DNA from: an uncultured delta proteobacterium
GTDB lineage: Bacteria > Myxococcota_A > Polyangia > Polyangiales > Polyangiaceae
Direction of reading: 5' to 3'
DNA: 42,539 nt
NCBI GenBank assembly: GCA_903906315.1
Contig: CAIVJW010000057.1
Location: 1 to 42,539 of the forward strand
A model generated the notes under the pieces. That model ran no database searches. It worked only from the letters and a program-made list of their open reading frames with translations, and was not told where the DNA came from. Positions 35,121 through 42,539 of the stretch are shown here, one piece after another. Positions within the stretch are counted from its first letter, which is position 1. Each line of letters opens with the position of its first letter. Position numbers and translations under genes: made by a program.

Positions 35121-36935
35121 TCAGGGGGTCGCGTAGGCCGGGTCGTCCTTGCCCTTGTCGGTGGAGTAGAGGGCCTCGACCTGCGGGCCGTACTTGGCCC
35201 AGGCGACGCGGCGCTTGAGCTTGAGCGACGGAGTCAGCATGCCATTTTCGGTCGAGAAATCCTCGCCCGTCAGGGTGAACTTTCGGATCTTTTCGAAGCC
35301 CTTGAAGGACTGCGAGAACTTCTCGACCTCGCCCTTGAGGAGGTCATTGACCTCCTTGTTCGCGAGGAGCTTGGCGTCGTCGGCGAACGAGAGGCCCTTG
35401 GCCGCGCCCCACTCCTTGATCGCCGCGAGATCGGGCACGACCAGCGCGACGTTGTAGAGGCGATTGTCGCCGTAGATCATCGCGTTGAGGATGAACGGCG
35501 ACAGCTTGAGCTGCTCCTCGAGCGGCGCGGGGGCGACGTACTTGCCATTTTCGAGCTTGTACTGCTCCTTGATGCGCCCCGTGATGTAGAGGAAGCCCTC
35601 GTCGTCGAGGTAGCCGAGGTCGCCGGTGCGGAAGGAGCGATCCTCGGTGAACACGGCCGCGTTCTCCTCGTCGCGGTTGTGGTAGCCCTGCATGATGTTC
35701 GGGCCGGAGATGATGATCTCTCCCTGCTTGTCGTCGCCGGCGGCGGCCTTGTCGATCACGATCGTGCAGCCCGGGATGGCCTTGCCGACCGACCCGATGC
35801 GGTGCGCGCCGGGTCGGTTTGCGGTCGCGATGGGGCTCGTCTCCGTCAGGCCGTAGCCTTCGTAGACCGTGATCCCGAGGCCGTCGATGAACTCGGCGAC
35901 GTCCTTCGACAGCGCGGCTCCGCCGCTGAACGCGTACTTCAGGCGTCCGCCGAACTTCGCTCGGATCTTCCCGAAGACGAGCTTGTTGGCGAGCGCCAGC
36001 TTCAGCTTGTCGCCGAGGGTGAGCGGCTCGCCCTTGCGGCGCTTGTTCGCGGCGGCGAGCCCGCCGTAGAAGAGGCCCCGGATGGCGGCGGGCCGGGCCG
36101 CCATCTGCTTGTTCACGCCGTCGTAGATGCGGTTGAAGATGCGAGGCACGCTGACGAGGAACGTCGGCTGCGTCTCGGACAGGTTCGGGATGATCTTGTC
36201 GACGGCCTCGCAGAGCGCCATCGACCCGCCCATCGAGAGCAGCACGTGCAGCTCGACCGTCTGGCCGAACGAGTGCGCCCAGGGGAGAAACGACAGGCTG
36301 CGATCGTCGGTCTCGAGCGGCAGCATCTCGTGCACCGCGGTCACGTTCGACGCGAGGTTGCTGTGCGAGAGGATGACGCCCTTCGGGTTGCCCGTCGTGC
36401 CCGAGGTGTAGATCAGGCACGCGGTGTCGCCCGGAGCGACCTTGATCGCCGCGAGCGGGGCCTTCTTGCCTGCCGCGACGAGCGCGGCGTACGACATCGG
36501 GTCGCTCGCGGGGAGCGAGAGGCCGATGAGGTGCTTCAGCGAGGGCGCCGACTCGGGGATCTCCTTGCACTTGGCGAGGATGTCGTCGGTCGCCGCGATG
36601 ACCGCGACGGCCGAGCAGTCCTTGATGATGAAGGCCCACTCCTTGGCGAGCTGCGCCTCGTACATCGGCACCAGCGCGGCGCCCATCGTGGCGCAGGCGT
36701 AGTACGCGACCGCCCACTCGACGCGGTTGTTCGAGATGATCGCGACCTTGTCGCCGTGCTGGATGCCGAGCGACGCGAGGCCGCCGCGGAAGCCCTCCAC
36801 CGCCGCGCCGAACTCGGCGAACGTGGTCCACGTCCAGCGCCCGTCCACCTTGGTCCCGAAGAGCTCACGGGGGCCGTAGAGCTTGATGGAACGCTCGAAC
36901 ATCTCGACCAGGTTCTCGAATTTCGGCGAAGCCAT
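35121..36935 (-). CDS. Long-chain fatty-acid-CoA ligase (AMP-binding, FadD15-like)
   Basis: 604 residues. It activates fatty acids with ATP and CoA through an acyl-adenylate, for lipid turnover or synthesis. Motifs in order: P-loop YTSGTTGNPKG (176-186), LSFLPWAHSFGQTVE, the YEGYGLTET adenine/acyl loop, TGDLGYLDDEGFLYITGR and KLENGKYVAPAPLE, the Lys-containing C-terminal hinge. Long-chain type is indicated by this last motif and length of ~600. Start ATG 36935 has GGGAGG just upstream and gives the usual MASPKFENLVEMFERS; the earlier in-frame start is poorer. It is divergent from the MYXO-CTERM gene and ends at the hairpin. The function matches the lipid-rich myxobacterial lifestyle. Confidence 0.95.
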   Translation of the reverse strand: MASPKFENLVEMFERSIKLYGPRELFGTKVDGRWTWTTFAEFGAAVEGFRGGLASLGIQHGDKVAIISNNRVEWAVAYYACATMGAALVPMYEAQLAKEWAFIIKDCSAVAVIAATDDILAKCKEIPESAPSLKHLIGLSLPASDPMSYAALVAAGKKAPLAAIKVAPGDTACLIYTSGTTGNPKGVILSHSNLASNVTAVHEMLPLETDDRSLSFLPWAHSFGQTVELHVLLSMGGSMALCEAVDKIIPNLSETQPTFLVSVPRIFNRIYDGVNKQMAARPAAIRGLFYGGLAAANKRRKGEPLTLGDKLKLALANKLVFGKIRAKFGGRLKYAFSGGAALSKDVAEFIDGLGITVYEGYGLTETSPIATANRPGAHRIGSVGKAIPGCTIVIDKAAAGDDKQGEIIISGPNIMQGYHNRDEENAAVFTEDRSFRTGDLGYLDDEGFLYITGRIKEQYKLENGKYVAPAPLEEQLKLSPFILNAMIYGDNRLYNVALVVPDLAAIKEWGAAKGLSFADDAKLLANKEVNDLLKGEVEKFSQSFKGFEKIRKFTLTGEDFSTENGMLTPSLKLKRRVAWAKYGPQVEALYSTDKGKDDPAYATP

Positions 36936-36981
36936 GGCGCCTCCCTCTTGTGCGCCGGACGGCTCGCCCGGCAGCGGCGGG

Positions 36982-37010
36982 AGGCTATGATCCCGCACCT
37001 AGGCCGTCAA
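36982..37010 (-). promoter_or_regulatory. Sigma70-type promoter of the acyl-CoA ligase gene
   Basis: Minus strand: TTGACG (37010-37005), 17 bp, TAGCCT (36987-36982). This gives a leader of about 40 nt containing GGGAGG before ATG 36935, one of the few leadered promoters visible here. Confidence 0.5.
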
Positions 37011-37071
37011 TCGCCGTCCCGCCGCGCGCGGCGTCGCTCGCGGTCGCGGTCGCGGTCGCGCGGCGCGCTGG

Positions 37072-37077
37072 TACGCT
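37072..37077 (+). promoter_or_regulatory. -10 box of the MYXO-CTERM gene, leaderless start predicted
   Basis: TACGCT ends 7 nt before ATG 37085, the same hexamer and distance as before the first SPFH gene. No ribosome site is present. Confidence 0.4.
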
Positions 37078-37084
37078 GCGCGGC

Positions 37085-38197
37085 ATGAAGCCGTCCGGCG
37101 GTCGTGCGCTCTCCCTCGGACTCGGGATCTCGCTCGCGGGTTGGCTCGCGCCCCTCGACGCGGTGCCGTGTGAGCCACCCCCGAGCGGCCTGCGCGCGAG
37201 CGTGCCCGCGGACGGCGCGGTCTTTCCCGGCAACGGCATCGTCCTGCTCGACGGCCTCGAGCTGAGCCTGGACGGCATTCAGGCCACCGTGGACGGACAG
37301 AAGGCGAGCCTCCTGCCGGTTCACCTGCCTCATCTGCAGGGCTTCGCCGCGCTCGAGGCGACGATCCAGCCGCAGCCCGCGGCGGGGCAGGCCGTGGTGC
37401 TGGCGGGCACGTTCTGCGCGCCCGGCGTGACCTGCCCGGTCGCCGCGATCCACTTCGCGGCGGCTGCCGCCGACGTCGTCGCGCCGCCGCCTCCCACCTC
37501 CGTGCAGGTCGACGCGTACGACTACGCCGACTTCGAGTCGAGCGGCGGCGACTGCCTGTCGAGCGCCGACCTGAGCTACTGGGTGCACGTCCGGGGCGCG
37601 GCGCCCGCCGCGGGCGAGGCCCCGGTGATCTACGACGTCGCCGCGTTGCGGCCGCCGGATCTCGCGGAGGTCGTCGCGAGCCGGATCGTGCTGTCGCAGG
37701 GCGCGGAGACCACCGTCCGGTTCGATGTATCCGCGTCCGCGCTCGGTGGCGCGCCGATCGCGAGCGCGCTCTGCTTTCGCGTGACCACGCTCGACGCGGC
37801 CGGCAACCTGACCCTCGCGCTCGTCGACGCGTGCGCGCCCTGCCACGTGCGCGTCGATCCGCCGGGCAGCTCGAACGCGCCGCCGGGCGAGCCGGACTGG
37901 GTCGAGGCGGATCGGCTCGCGGGTGGGGCGTGCACGCCGCGAGGCGGGGGCGGGGGCGGGGGCGGAGGCGGAGGCGGGGTCGGCGGGGCCGGCGGATCGG
38001 GGGGCGCGGCGGCGACCGGCGGCGGCGGTGTGGCGCCCGAGCGCGTCGAGGCGACGGCTGCGTCGGGCGACGAGGGCTGCTCGTGCGCCTCGCCGGGAGA
38101 TCGGCCCGGGGCGCGCCGAGGGCTCGGCTTCGCGGCGATCGCGCTCGCCGCGTGGGTCAGTCGTCGCCGTCGGGCCCGGGCGCCGGCGCGACCTTGA
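37085..38197 (+). CDS. Exported MYXO-CTERM surface protein
   Basis: 370 residues. Signal peptide MKPSGGRALSLGLGISLAGW is followed by a beta-rich, Cys-containing exterior region (GLRASVPADGAVFPGNGIVL; paired Cys in GTFCAPGVTC and DACAPCHVRV). A poly-Gly stretch (about residues 294-305) leads to the C-terminus. There CSCASPGD, a hydrophobic helix (GLGFAAIALAAWV) and an Arg cluster (SRRRRAR) form a MYXO-CTERM sorting signal. Such tails are processed by myxosortase and the protein is retained or released at the outer surface. The rest is of unknown function, perhaps an Ig-like surface domain. The 3' end overlaps the convergent NFACT-R gene by 41 nt. Confidence 0.85.
   Translation: MKPSGGRALSLGLGISLAGWLAPLDAVPCEPPPSGLRASVPADGAVFPGNGIVLLDGLELSLDGIQATVDGQKASLLPVHLPHLQGFAALEATIQPQPAAGQAVVLAGTFCAPGVTCPVAAIHFAAAAADVVAPPPPTSVQVDAYDYADFESSGGDCLSSADLSYWVHVRGAAPAAGEAPVIYDVAALRPPDLAEVVASRIVLSQGAETTVRFDVSASALGGAPIASALCFRVTTLDAAGNLTLALVDACAPCHVRVDPPGSSNAPPGEPDWVEADRLAGGACTPRGGGGGGGGGGGGVGGAGGSGGAAATGGGGVAPERVEATAASGDEGCSCASPGDRPGARRGLGFAAIALAAWVSRRRRARAPARP
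37945..38032 (+). repeat. Simple GGC/GGGGGC repeat encoding poly-Gly
   Basis: A run of GGGGGC, GGAGGC and GGCGGC units gives twelve consecutive Gly codons and then Gly/Ala/Ser spacing. It is in frame with the MYXO-CTERM protein, placed between the folded exterior part and the sorting signal, so it probably acts as a flexible stalk. Slippage here could change stalk length. Confidence 0.7.
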
Positions 38198-38543
38198 CGC
38201 TCTTCCACTTCGCGAGCTCGACCAGCCCCGGCGGCGCGCCGCGCGGCTTGGAGACGTCGCTCGCGCGGCAGTAGTGCACCTCGGCCCGGGGCGCGCCGCG
38301 CGCCTTCGAGTACCAGGCGGCGAACGCGCCCGCGCGCTCGAGGACCGGGCGCGGCACGTCGACCTTGTCCGGGTTGCGCACCACGACGTGGCTGCCGGCC
38401 GTGCCGCCCGCGACGTGCAGCCACAGATCGTGCGGCGCGGCCACGTCGAACGTGAGGTGATCGTTGTCGGCGCTGCTCCGCCCGACGAGGACCTCCCAGC
38501 CGTCGACCATCACCGTGCGATAAGGCTTTCCCTTGCTCCCCAA
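38157..38543 (-). CDS. Standalone NFACT-R (DUF814) domain protein
   Basis: 128 residues. The whole protein is an NFACT-R domain: GSKGKPYRTV, EVLVGRSSADNDHLTF, APHDLWLHVAGGTAGSHVVV and YSKARGAPRAEVHYC. In RqcH/NEMF proteins this domain contacts RNA on stalled ribosomes; small standalone copies exist and their role is less clear. The start is probably TTG 38543: GGAGG sits 6 nt upstream (38554-38550) and the domain starts at residue 2. The ATG at 38570 lacks such a site and adds VWCARRPA. Its last 41 nt overlap the convergent MYXO-CTERM gene. The C-terminus is acidic (PGPDGDD). Confidence 0.85.
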   Translation of the reverse strand: MGSKGKPYRTVMVDGWEVLVGRSSADNDHLTFDVAAPHDLWLHVAGGTAGSHVVVRNPDKVDVPRPVLERAGAFAAWYSKARGAPRAEVHYCRASDVSKPRGAPPGLVELAKWKSVKVAPAPGPDGDD

Positions 38544-38726
38544 TGCGGGCCTCCGCGCGCACCATACCAACGAGGCGCCCCGCCGGGGGCGCGGAAGCTC
38601 CCGCCCGGCTCGACCTTTGGCCGGGGTTTGCTAAGCCGGGCGAGCACGGGCCAGCAGGCCGGTGGCGGGCGCGGCGCCGGGCGTGCGGCCGGTCGAAGAA
38701 CACCTCACGCTAGGACCTGACCCACG

Positions 38727-40187
38727 ATGGCGCGCTACTCCCTCTTGACGTTCGGCTGCCAGATGAACGTCCACGACTCGGAGCGGATGCACGAGGTGCT
38801 CCGCGGCGCCGGGCACGTCGAGGTCGCGGACGCGGACGCGGCCGAGGTCGTGGTCCTCAACACGTGCAGCGTGCGGGAGAAGGCCGAGCAGAAGCTCCTC
38901 AGCGAGGTCGGTCGCCTGGCCAAGCGCAAGCGCAGCGAGCCCGCGCTCGTGGTCGTCGTGGCGGGGTGCGTCGCGCAGCAGGAGGGCGAGCGGCTCCTCT
39001 CGCGCGAGCGCGCGATCGATATCGTGATCGGCCCCGACAACATCGCGGAGCTCCCGCGCCTGCTCGAGGACGTCGCGCTCGGCGGGCCGCCGACCGTGCG
39101 CACGGTCTTCGACGTCGACTCGCCCCGCTTCCTCACGGCGACCTCGGTGGCGGGCGCGGCGCCCACCGCGTTCGTCACGATCATGAAGGGCTGCGACGAG
39201 CGCTGCTCGTTTTGCATCGTCCCCACGACGCGCGGCCCGGAGCGCTACCGGCCGAGCGGCGAGGTCGTCGCCGAGATCGCCGCGCTGGTCGCCTCCGGCG
39301 TGCGCGAGGTCACGCTGCTCGGCCAGACGGTCAACAGCTACGCCGACCCCTCGCGCGCCCTGCCGCCCGCGCCCGGCGCCGACCCATCCGATCCCGACGA
39401 GAGCGAGTTCGCGGCGCTGCTCCGCCACGTCGCGGCCGAGGTGCCCGCGCTCGCGCGCCTCCGCTACACGAGCCCGCACCCGCGCCACCTCACGCCCTCG
39501 CTGATCCGCGCGCACGCCGAGCTAGCGCTGCTCGCGCGCCACTTGCATCTCCCCGTGCAGTCGGGATCGGACCGCCAGCTCAAGCGCATGATCCGCCGCT
39601 ACACGCGCGCCGAGTACGTCGATCGCGTGCGCGCGCTCGAGGCCGCGGTCCCCGGGCTGACGATGTCGACGGACGTGATCGTCGGCTTTCCCGGCGAGAC
39701 GGAGGAGGACTTCGAGGAGACGCTCTCGATGGTGCGCGAGCTCGATTTCAAGGGGCTCTTCGCCTTCAAGTACTCGCCGCGCCCGGGCACACCGGCGTTG
39801 AAGCTCGGCGACGACGTCTCGGAGGACGTGAAGAGCGACCGGCTCGCGCGCCTCTTCGAGGTCAGCGAGGCGCTGCTCGGCGCGCACCTCGAGTCGCTCG
39901 TCGGCACGACCCCGCGCGTCCTCGTCGAGGGCCCCGGCCGCGACCCCAAGACCTACTCCGGGCGCAGCGATCGCAACGCCATCGTCCACCTCGATGGCGC
40001 CGACGACCTCGAGCTCACGGGCTCGATCGTCGACGTCGTGGTCACCCGCGCCTACAAGCACTCCGTCGCCGGCGAGCTCACCCCCGCCGCGCGCGCGGCC
40101 GCCGCCCCGCGTCGCCCCGCGCCGAAGCCCGACCGGCGCCGCCTCACCGTCGTCGCCGCCGAGGAGCCCGAAGCATGCCCCTCGTGA
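38727..40187 (+). CDS. miaB: MiaB tRNA-2-methylthio-N6-dimethylallyladenosine synthase
   Basis: 486 residues. This radical-SAM methylthiotransferase adds the 2-methylthio group at A37 of tRNAs reading U-starting codons. Both 4Fe-4S clusters are evident: the N-terminal one from Cys11 (TFGCQMNVHDSE), Cys47 (NTCSVREKAEQK) and Cys81 (GCVAQQ), and the radical-SAM one in CDERCSFC (156, 160, 163). HLPVQSGSDRQLKRMIRRY and TDVIVGFPGETEEDF are standard. The C-terminal TRAM domain (DDLELTGSIVDVVVTRAYKH) follows. An Ala/Pro/Arg extension of about 40 residues is atypical. TAGGAC lies 10 nt before ATG 38727. The gamma-CA gene overlaps the 3' end by 13 nt. Confidence 0.97.
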   Translation: MARYSLLTFGCQMNVHDSERMHEVLRGAGHVEVADADAAEVVVLNTCSVREKAEQKLLSEVGRLAKRKRSEPALVVVVAGCVAQQEGERLLSRERAIDIVIGPDNIAELPRLLEDVALGGPPTVRTVFDVDSPRFLTATSVAGAAPTAFVTIMKGCDERCSFCIVPTTRGPERYRPSGEVVAEIAALVASGVREVTLLGQTVNSYADPSRALPPAPGADPSDPDESEFAALLRHVAAEVPALARLRYTSPHPRHLTPSLIRAHAELALLARHLHLPVQSGSDRQLKRMIRRYTRAEYVDRVRALEAAVPGLTMSTDVIVGFPGETEEDFEETLSMVRELDFKGLFAFKYSPRPGTPALKLGDDVSEDVKSDRLARLFEVSEALLGAHLESLVGTTPRVLVEGPGRDPKTYSGRSDRNAIVHLDGADDLELTGSIVDVVVTRAYKHSVAGELTPAARAAAAPRRPAPKPDRRRLTVVAAEEPEACPS

Positions 40188-40732
40188 GGCCGATCGACGG
40201 CAAGGCGCCTCGCTTCGGCCGCGACGTGTTCGTCGCGCCGAACGCGACCATCCTCGGCGACGTCGAGCTCGGCGACGAGGCGAGCGTGTGGTTCGGTGCC
40301 GTGCTGCGCGGCGACATCGGCGCCATCCGCGTCGGCGCGCGCACCAACGTGCAGGACCTGGCCTGCTTGCACTTGACGATGGGCCGGTCGGACACGGTCG
40401 TCGGCGCCGACTGCACGGTCGGTCATGGCGCCATCCTGCACGGCTGCGTCGTCGGCGACCGCTGCCTCGTCGGCATGGGCGCCATCCTGCTCGACGACGC
40501 GCGCGTCGGGGAGGGGTCGGTCATCGGCGCCGGCTCGCTCGTGCCGCCGCGCATGGTGATCCCGCCGGGGTCGCTCGTGCTCGGCAACCCGGCCAGGGTC
40601 GTCCGCCCGGTCCGCGAGGCGGAGGCCCGCCTCGGGGTGGATGGCGCGGCGCACTACGTCGAGAACGCCCGCCGCTTCCGTGCGGCGCTCGCCGACGGCG
40701 GAGACGGCGTACCCGGTCGCCCGTCGCCGTGA
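40175..40732 (+). CDS. Gamma-class carbonic anhydrase-like protein (LbH fold)
   Basis: 185 residues. It is a left-handed beta-helix of hexapeptide repeats (LGDVELGDEASVWFGAVLRG and onward). The metal His residues are His66 (ACLHLTMG), His84 and His89 (VGHGAILHG), the arrangement in short CamH/YrdA-type gamma carbonic anhydrases. It may hydrate CO2 or bind another metal-dependent ligand; YrdA-type members have uncertain activity. Trimeric, cytoplasmic. ATG 40175 lies inside the 3' end of miaB with GAGGAG upstream, so translation is coupled, although the functional connection is obscure. No further operon gene is visible. Confidence 0.92.
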   Translation: MPLVRPIDGKAPRFGRDVFVAPNATILGDVELGDEASVWFGAVLRGDIGAIRVGARTNVQDLACLHLTMGRSDTVVGADCTVGHGAILHGCVVGDRCLVGMGAILLDDARVGEGSVIGAGSLVPPRMVIPPGSLVLGNPARVVRPVREAEARLGVDGAAHYVENARRFRAALADGGDGVPGRPSP

Positions 40733-40858
40733 GCCGCGGCTGCTAGCCTCGAGGGGCCCGCCGGCGGCCCCGCGCCGCGCCCACCCGCCGCGCGCTGGCC
40801 CGTGCGCAGAGCGTCCTCGCGCTCGGCAGAGAAGTTTCTGCCTTCGTCGAGCGTTCGA

Positions 40859-40864
40859 TACGAT
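40859..40864 (+). promoter_or_regulatory. -10 box of the VanW gene
   Basis: TACGAT lies 10 nt before GTG 40875. GAGGTGA (40864-40870) gives a ribosome site directly upstream; both elements overlap by one base. Confidence 0.35.
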
Positions 40865-40874
40865 GAGGTGAGTC

Positions 40875-42317
40875 GTGGGCATCGACGGCAACGAGACCGC
40901 GCCCGGGGCGCGCTGGGTGGTGACCGCGCTGATCCTCGGCGTCGGCGTGGCCGTGGGCGTCGGGGGTGGGATCGCCGCGCACCGGTACGTGCCGCGCGCG
41001 CCCCTCGTGCGCGGGGTCGACGTCGGGGGCAAGCGCATGCCCGACCGCGGGTCGCCCGCCCCGTTCCTGGCCTCGATCGCCGAGGGCGTCCGCGCGCGGC
41101 GCGTGCGGTTCGTGCACGGCGAGCAGGGCTTCGACGCGACGCTCGGCGAGGTCGGCGTCGACGTCGACGTCGCGGCCACCTACGCCGCCGCCGCCCAGAT
41201 CGGCCACCGCGGCAGCGTCTCGCGTCGCGTTCGCGAGAGCGAGGCCGCGCGGCGCGGAGGCGTCGACGTGGCGCTCGTCTTCACGTTCGACGCCGCGAAG
41301 GCGCGGGCGCACCGGGTCCCGATCGCGCCCGCGCTCGCCCGGGCTCCGGTGGACGCGAGCCTCGATCTCGGCGCGCGCACCAAGCGGCCGGACGTCGACG
41401 GCGCCGAGCTCGACGTCGACGCCTCCGTGGCGAACCTCGAGCGATCGCCCCACGGAGACGAGGACGCGGTCGACCTCGTGACCCGCCCCCTGCGCGCGCG
41501 CGTGACGATCGACGACCTCGTGAAGGTCGACGTCGAGCGCGTCGTGTCGGCCTACGAGACCACCTTCGTGACGTGGGGCGTCGGCGTCGGCCGCAGCGTC
41601 AACATCCGCACCGCCGCCGGTCGCCTCGACGGCACCGTGCTCCAGCCCGGGGACTCGTTCTCCTTCAACGATCGCGTCGGCCCGCGCACCCAGGAGCGCG
41701 GCTTCGCGCTCGCCCCCGAGATCCAGGGCGACGAGCTGACCACCGGCTATGGCGGCGGCACCTGCCAGGTCTCGAGCACGCTGCACGCGGCCGCGCTCTT
41801 CGGTGCGCTCGAGATCGTCGAGCGGCAGGCGCACTCGCGGCCGTCGGCGTACACGCAGATGGGGCTCGACGCGACGGTGAGCTACCCGCTCGCGGATCTG
41901 CGGCTCCGCAACTCGCTGCCTCACCCGGTGCTGATCCACGCGTTCTTGCCCAAACCGACCGCGATCCGCGTCGAGATCCTCGGCGGCGAGCCGCTCGCGA
42001 AGGTCGAATACAGGTACGGCGTCGCCAACGTCGAGGACTTCGTCCGCCGCATCAAGGTCAAGCCCGGCCTGGCTCCCGGCAAGCGCATCCGGCACCAGAA
42101 GGGATCGCGCGGCTTCGACGTCACCTCGTTCGCGACCATCCGCTGGGCCGATGGTCGCGTCGATGAGCGCCACTGGTTCAGCGGCTACCGCCCCGCGCCG
42201 GAGGTGTTCTGGGTCGCGCCCGGCACGGCCGAGGAGGACCTGCCGCCGCTGCCCGAGCACGCGAAGGGCGTCGAGGGCAAGGTCGCCGCGGCCGACGCCG
42301 ACACGTACGCGATGTGA
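40875..42317 (+). CDS. VanW-family envelope protein
   Basis: 480 residues from GTG 40875, preceded by GAGGTGA. A short cytoplasmic start and one membrane helix (VVTALILGVGVAVGVGGGIA) place the rest outside the inner membrane. The region ~45-250 resembles a peptidoglycan-binding-4 type domain (GKRMP, VRFVHGEQGFDATLGEVGVD). The VanW domain follows: RSVNIRTAAGRLDGTVLQPG, FSFNDRVGPRT, GYGGGTCQVSSTLHAAALF with its conserved Cys, and LRLRNSLPHPVLIHAF. VanW proteins occur in some glycopeptide-resistance clusters but are widespread and of unknown function, so resistance should not be inferred. The ~120-residue tail is Asp/Pro-rich. Confidence 0.92.
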   Translation: MGIDGNETAPGARWVVTALILGVGVAVGVGGGIAAHRYVPRAPLVRGVDVGGKRMPDRGSPAPFLASIAEGVRARRVRFVHGEQGFDATLGEVGVDVDVAATYAAAAQIGHRGSVSRRVRESEAARRGGVDVALVFTFDAAKARAHRVPIAPALARAPVDASLDLGARTKRPDVDGAELDVDASVANLERSPHGDEDAVDLVTRPLRARVTIDDLVKVDVERVVSAYETTFVTWGVGVGRSVNIRTAAGRLDGTVLQPGDSFSFNDRVGPRTQERGFALAPEIQGDELTTGYGGGTCQVSSTLHAAALFGALEIVERQAHSRPSAYTQMGLDATVSYPLADLRLRNSLPHPVLIHAFLPKPTAIRVEILGGEPLAKVEYRYGVANVEDFVRRIKVKPGLAPGKRIRHQKGSRGFDVTSFATIRWADGRVDERHWFSGYRPAPEVFWVAPGTAEEDLPPLPEHAKGVEGKVAAADADTYAM

Positions 42318-42336
42318 CGCGCGCGCCGCGCCGCCT

Positions 42337-42366
42337 TTGACAGCGCGCCGCTCCGTCGTGTTCGAT
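42337..42366 (+). promoter_or_regulatory. Promoter of the last lipoprotein gene
   Basis: A perfect TTGACA (42337-42342) is followed by 18 bp and TTCGAT (42361-42366), ending 6 nt before ATG 42373. It is the best -35 box in the window, and again the message would be leaderless. Confidence 0.5.
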
Positions 42367-42372
42367 CGGATC

Positions 42373-42539
42373 ATGCGCTTCGCCTGGCTCGCGATCCTCG
42401 CCACGATCCTCGCCGCGTGCGGCGGCTCCAGCGACCCGACCGCCGCGGGGCCGTCCACGACGACCGCGCCCGTGACGACCGGCGCGGGCGGCGGCGGCGG
42501 CGCGACGGGGGCCGGGGGCGAGGGCGGCGAGGGCGGCGC
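42373..42539 (+). CDS. Gly-rich lipoprotein (3' end outside window)
   Basis: Only the first 55 codons are present. MRFAWLAILATILAAC is a short lipoprotein signal with Cys16, followed by GGSSDPTAAG, a Thr/Pro stretch and a Gly/Ala/Glu-rich linker (TGAGGGGGATGAGGEGG). This linker type follows the lipobox in three other exported proteins of the window (the 1-698 lipoprotein, the CAP protein and the CRTAC1-type protein). The functional domain lies beyond the window, so the role is unknown. ATG 42373 is fixed by the signal peptide and promoter. Confidence 0.85.
   Translation, partial: MRFAWLAILATILAACGGSSDPTAAGPSTTTAPVTTGAGGGGGATGAGGEGGEGG

Noticed and set aside
40753-40771. Short hairpin ggggcc/ggcccc after the gamma carbonic anhydrase gene
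   Set aside because: Only 6 bp with a 7-nt loop and no U-tract; such short GC stems are expected often in DNA of this composition.
40875-42317. VanW as evidence of vancomycin resistance
   Set aside because: VanW-domain proteins are widespread and there are no vanH/A/X or vanR/S genes nearby.

Overview
The window is about 42.5 kb of very GC-rich DNA with dense, strongly GC3-biased genes on both strands. Several features point to a myxobacterium (Myxococcota, probably Polyangia/Sorangiineae). These are two large Ser/Thr kinases (one fused to an AAA ATPase and a helical repeat region), a protein with a MYXO-CTERM tail, a CRTAC1/ASPIC-UnbV lipoprotein, a Uma2-type protein, and lipoproteins with Gly-rich linkers directly after the lipobox. 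This is inferred from gene content only; there is no rRNA or tRNA to confirm it. I see no phage, insertion sequence, CRISPR array or tRNA gene.

Layout. 1-2291: the 5' part of a Gly-repeat lipoprotein (minus strand) and a Uma2-type protein, in gene-poor surroundings. 2292-5930: a kinase-AAA-helical-repeat sensor. 6099-8476: three small proteins of unknown function around a CBM9-like lipoprotein. 8723-11771: an HDOD protein and a Kup potassium transporter. 11798-13331: a divergent GNAT acetyltransferase and a lone MEMO-family protein. 13378-16670: an RlmL-type RNA methyltransferase, a renal-type dipeptidase and a CAP/SCP lipoprotein. 16750-23211: an RND efflux operon (adaptor, pump, TolC-like channel) with a divergent MarR repressor sharing a 50-bp control region. 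23213-28417: a membrane-anchored Ser/Thr kinase, an MTH1-like Nudix hydrolase, a CRTAC1-type lipoprotein and a WecG/TagA glycosyltransferase. 28414-30066: a class I fumarase. 30231-35036: a five-gene block, NfeD-like protein, two different SPFH/flotillin proteins, a CDF metal transporter and a small unknown protein, closed by a strong hairpin. 35121-42317: a long-chain acyl-CoA ligase, the MYXO-CTERM protein, a standalone NFACT-R protein, MiaB, a gamma-carbonic anhydrase and a VanW protein. 42373-end: the start of another Gly-rich lipoprotein.

Three things stand out. First, the NfeD/SPFH/SPFH/CDF block looks like a self-contained membrane-microdomain module with its own metal transporter; the two tightly linked, unlike SPFH proteins suggest a mixed HflK/HflC-like assembly. 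Second, many genes here have no Shine-Dalgarno sequence but carry a TA-rich -10-like hexamer 6-9 nt before the start codon, which predicts widespread leaderless mRNAs. Third, the efflux/marR intergenic region holds two overlapping, almost mirror-image promoters around a palindrome, a compact two-way switch.
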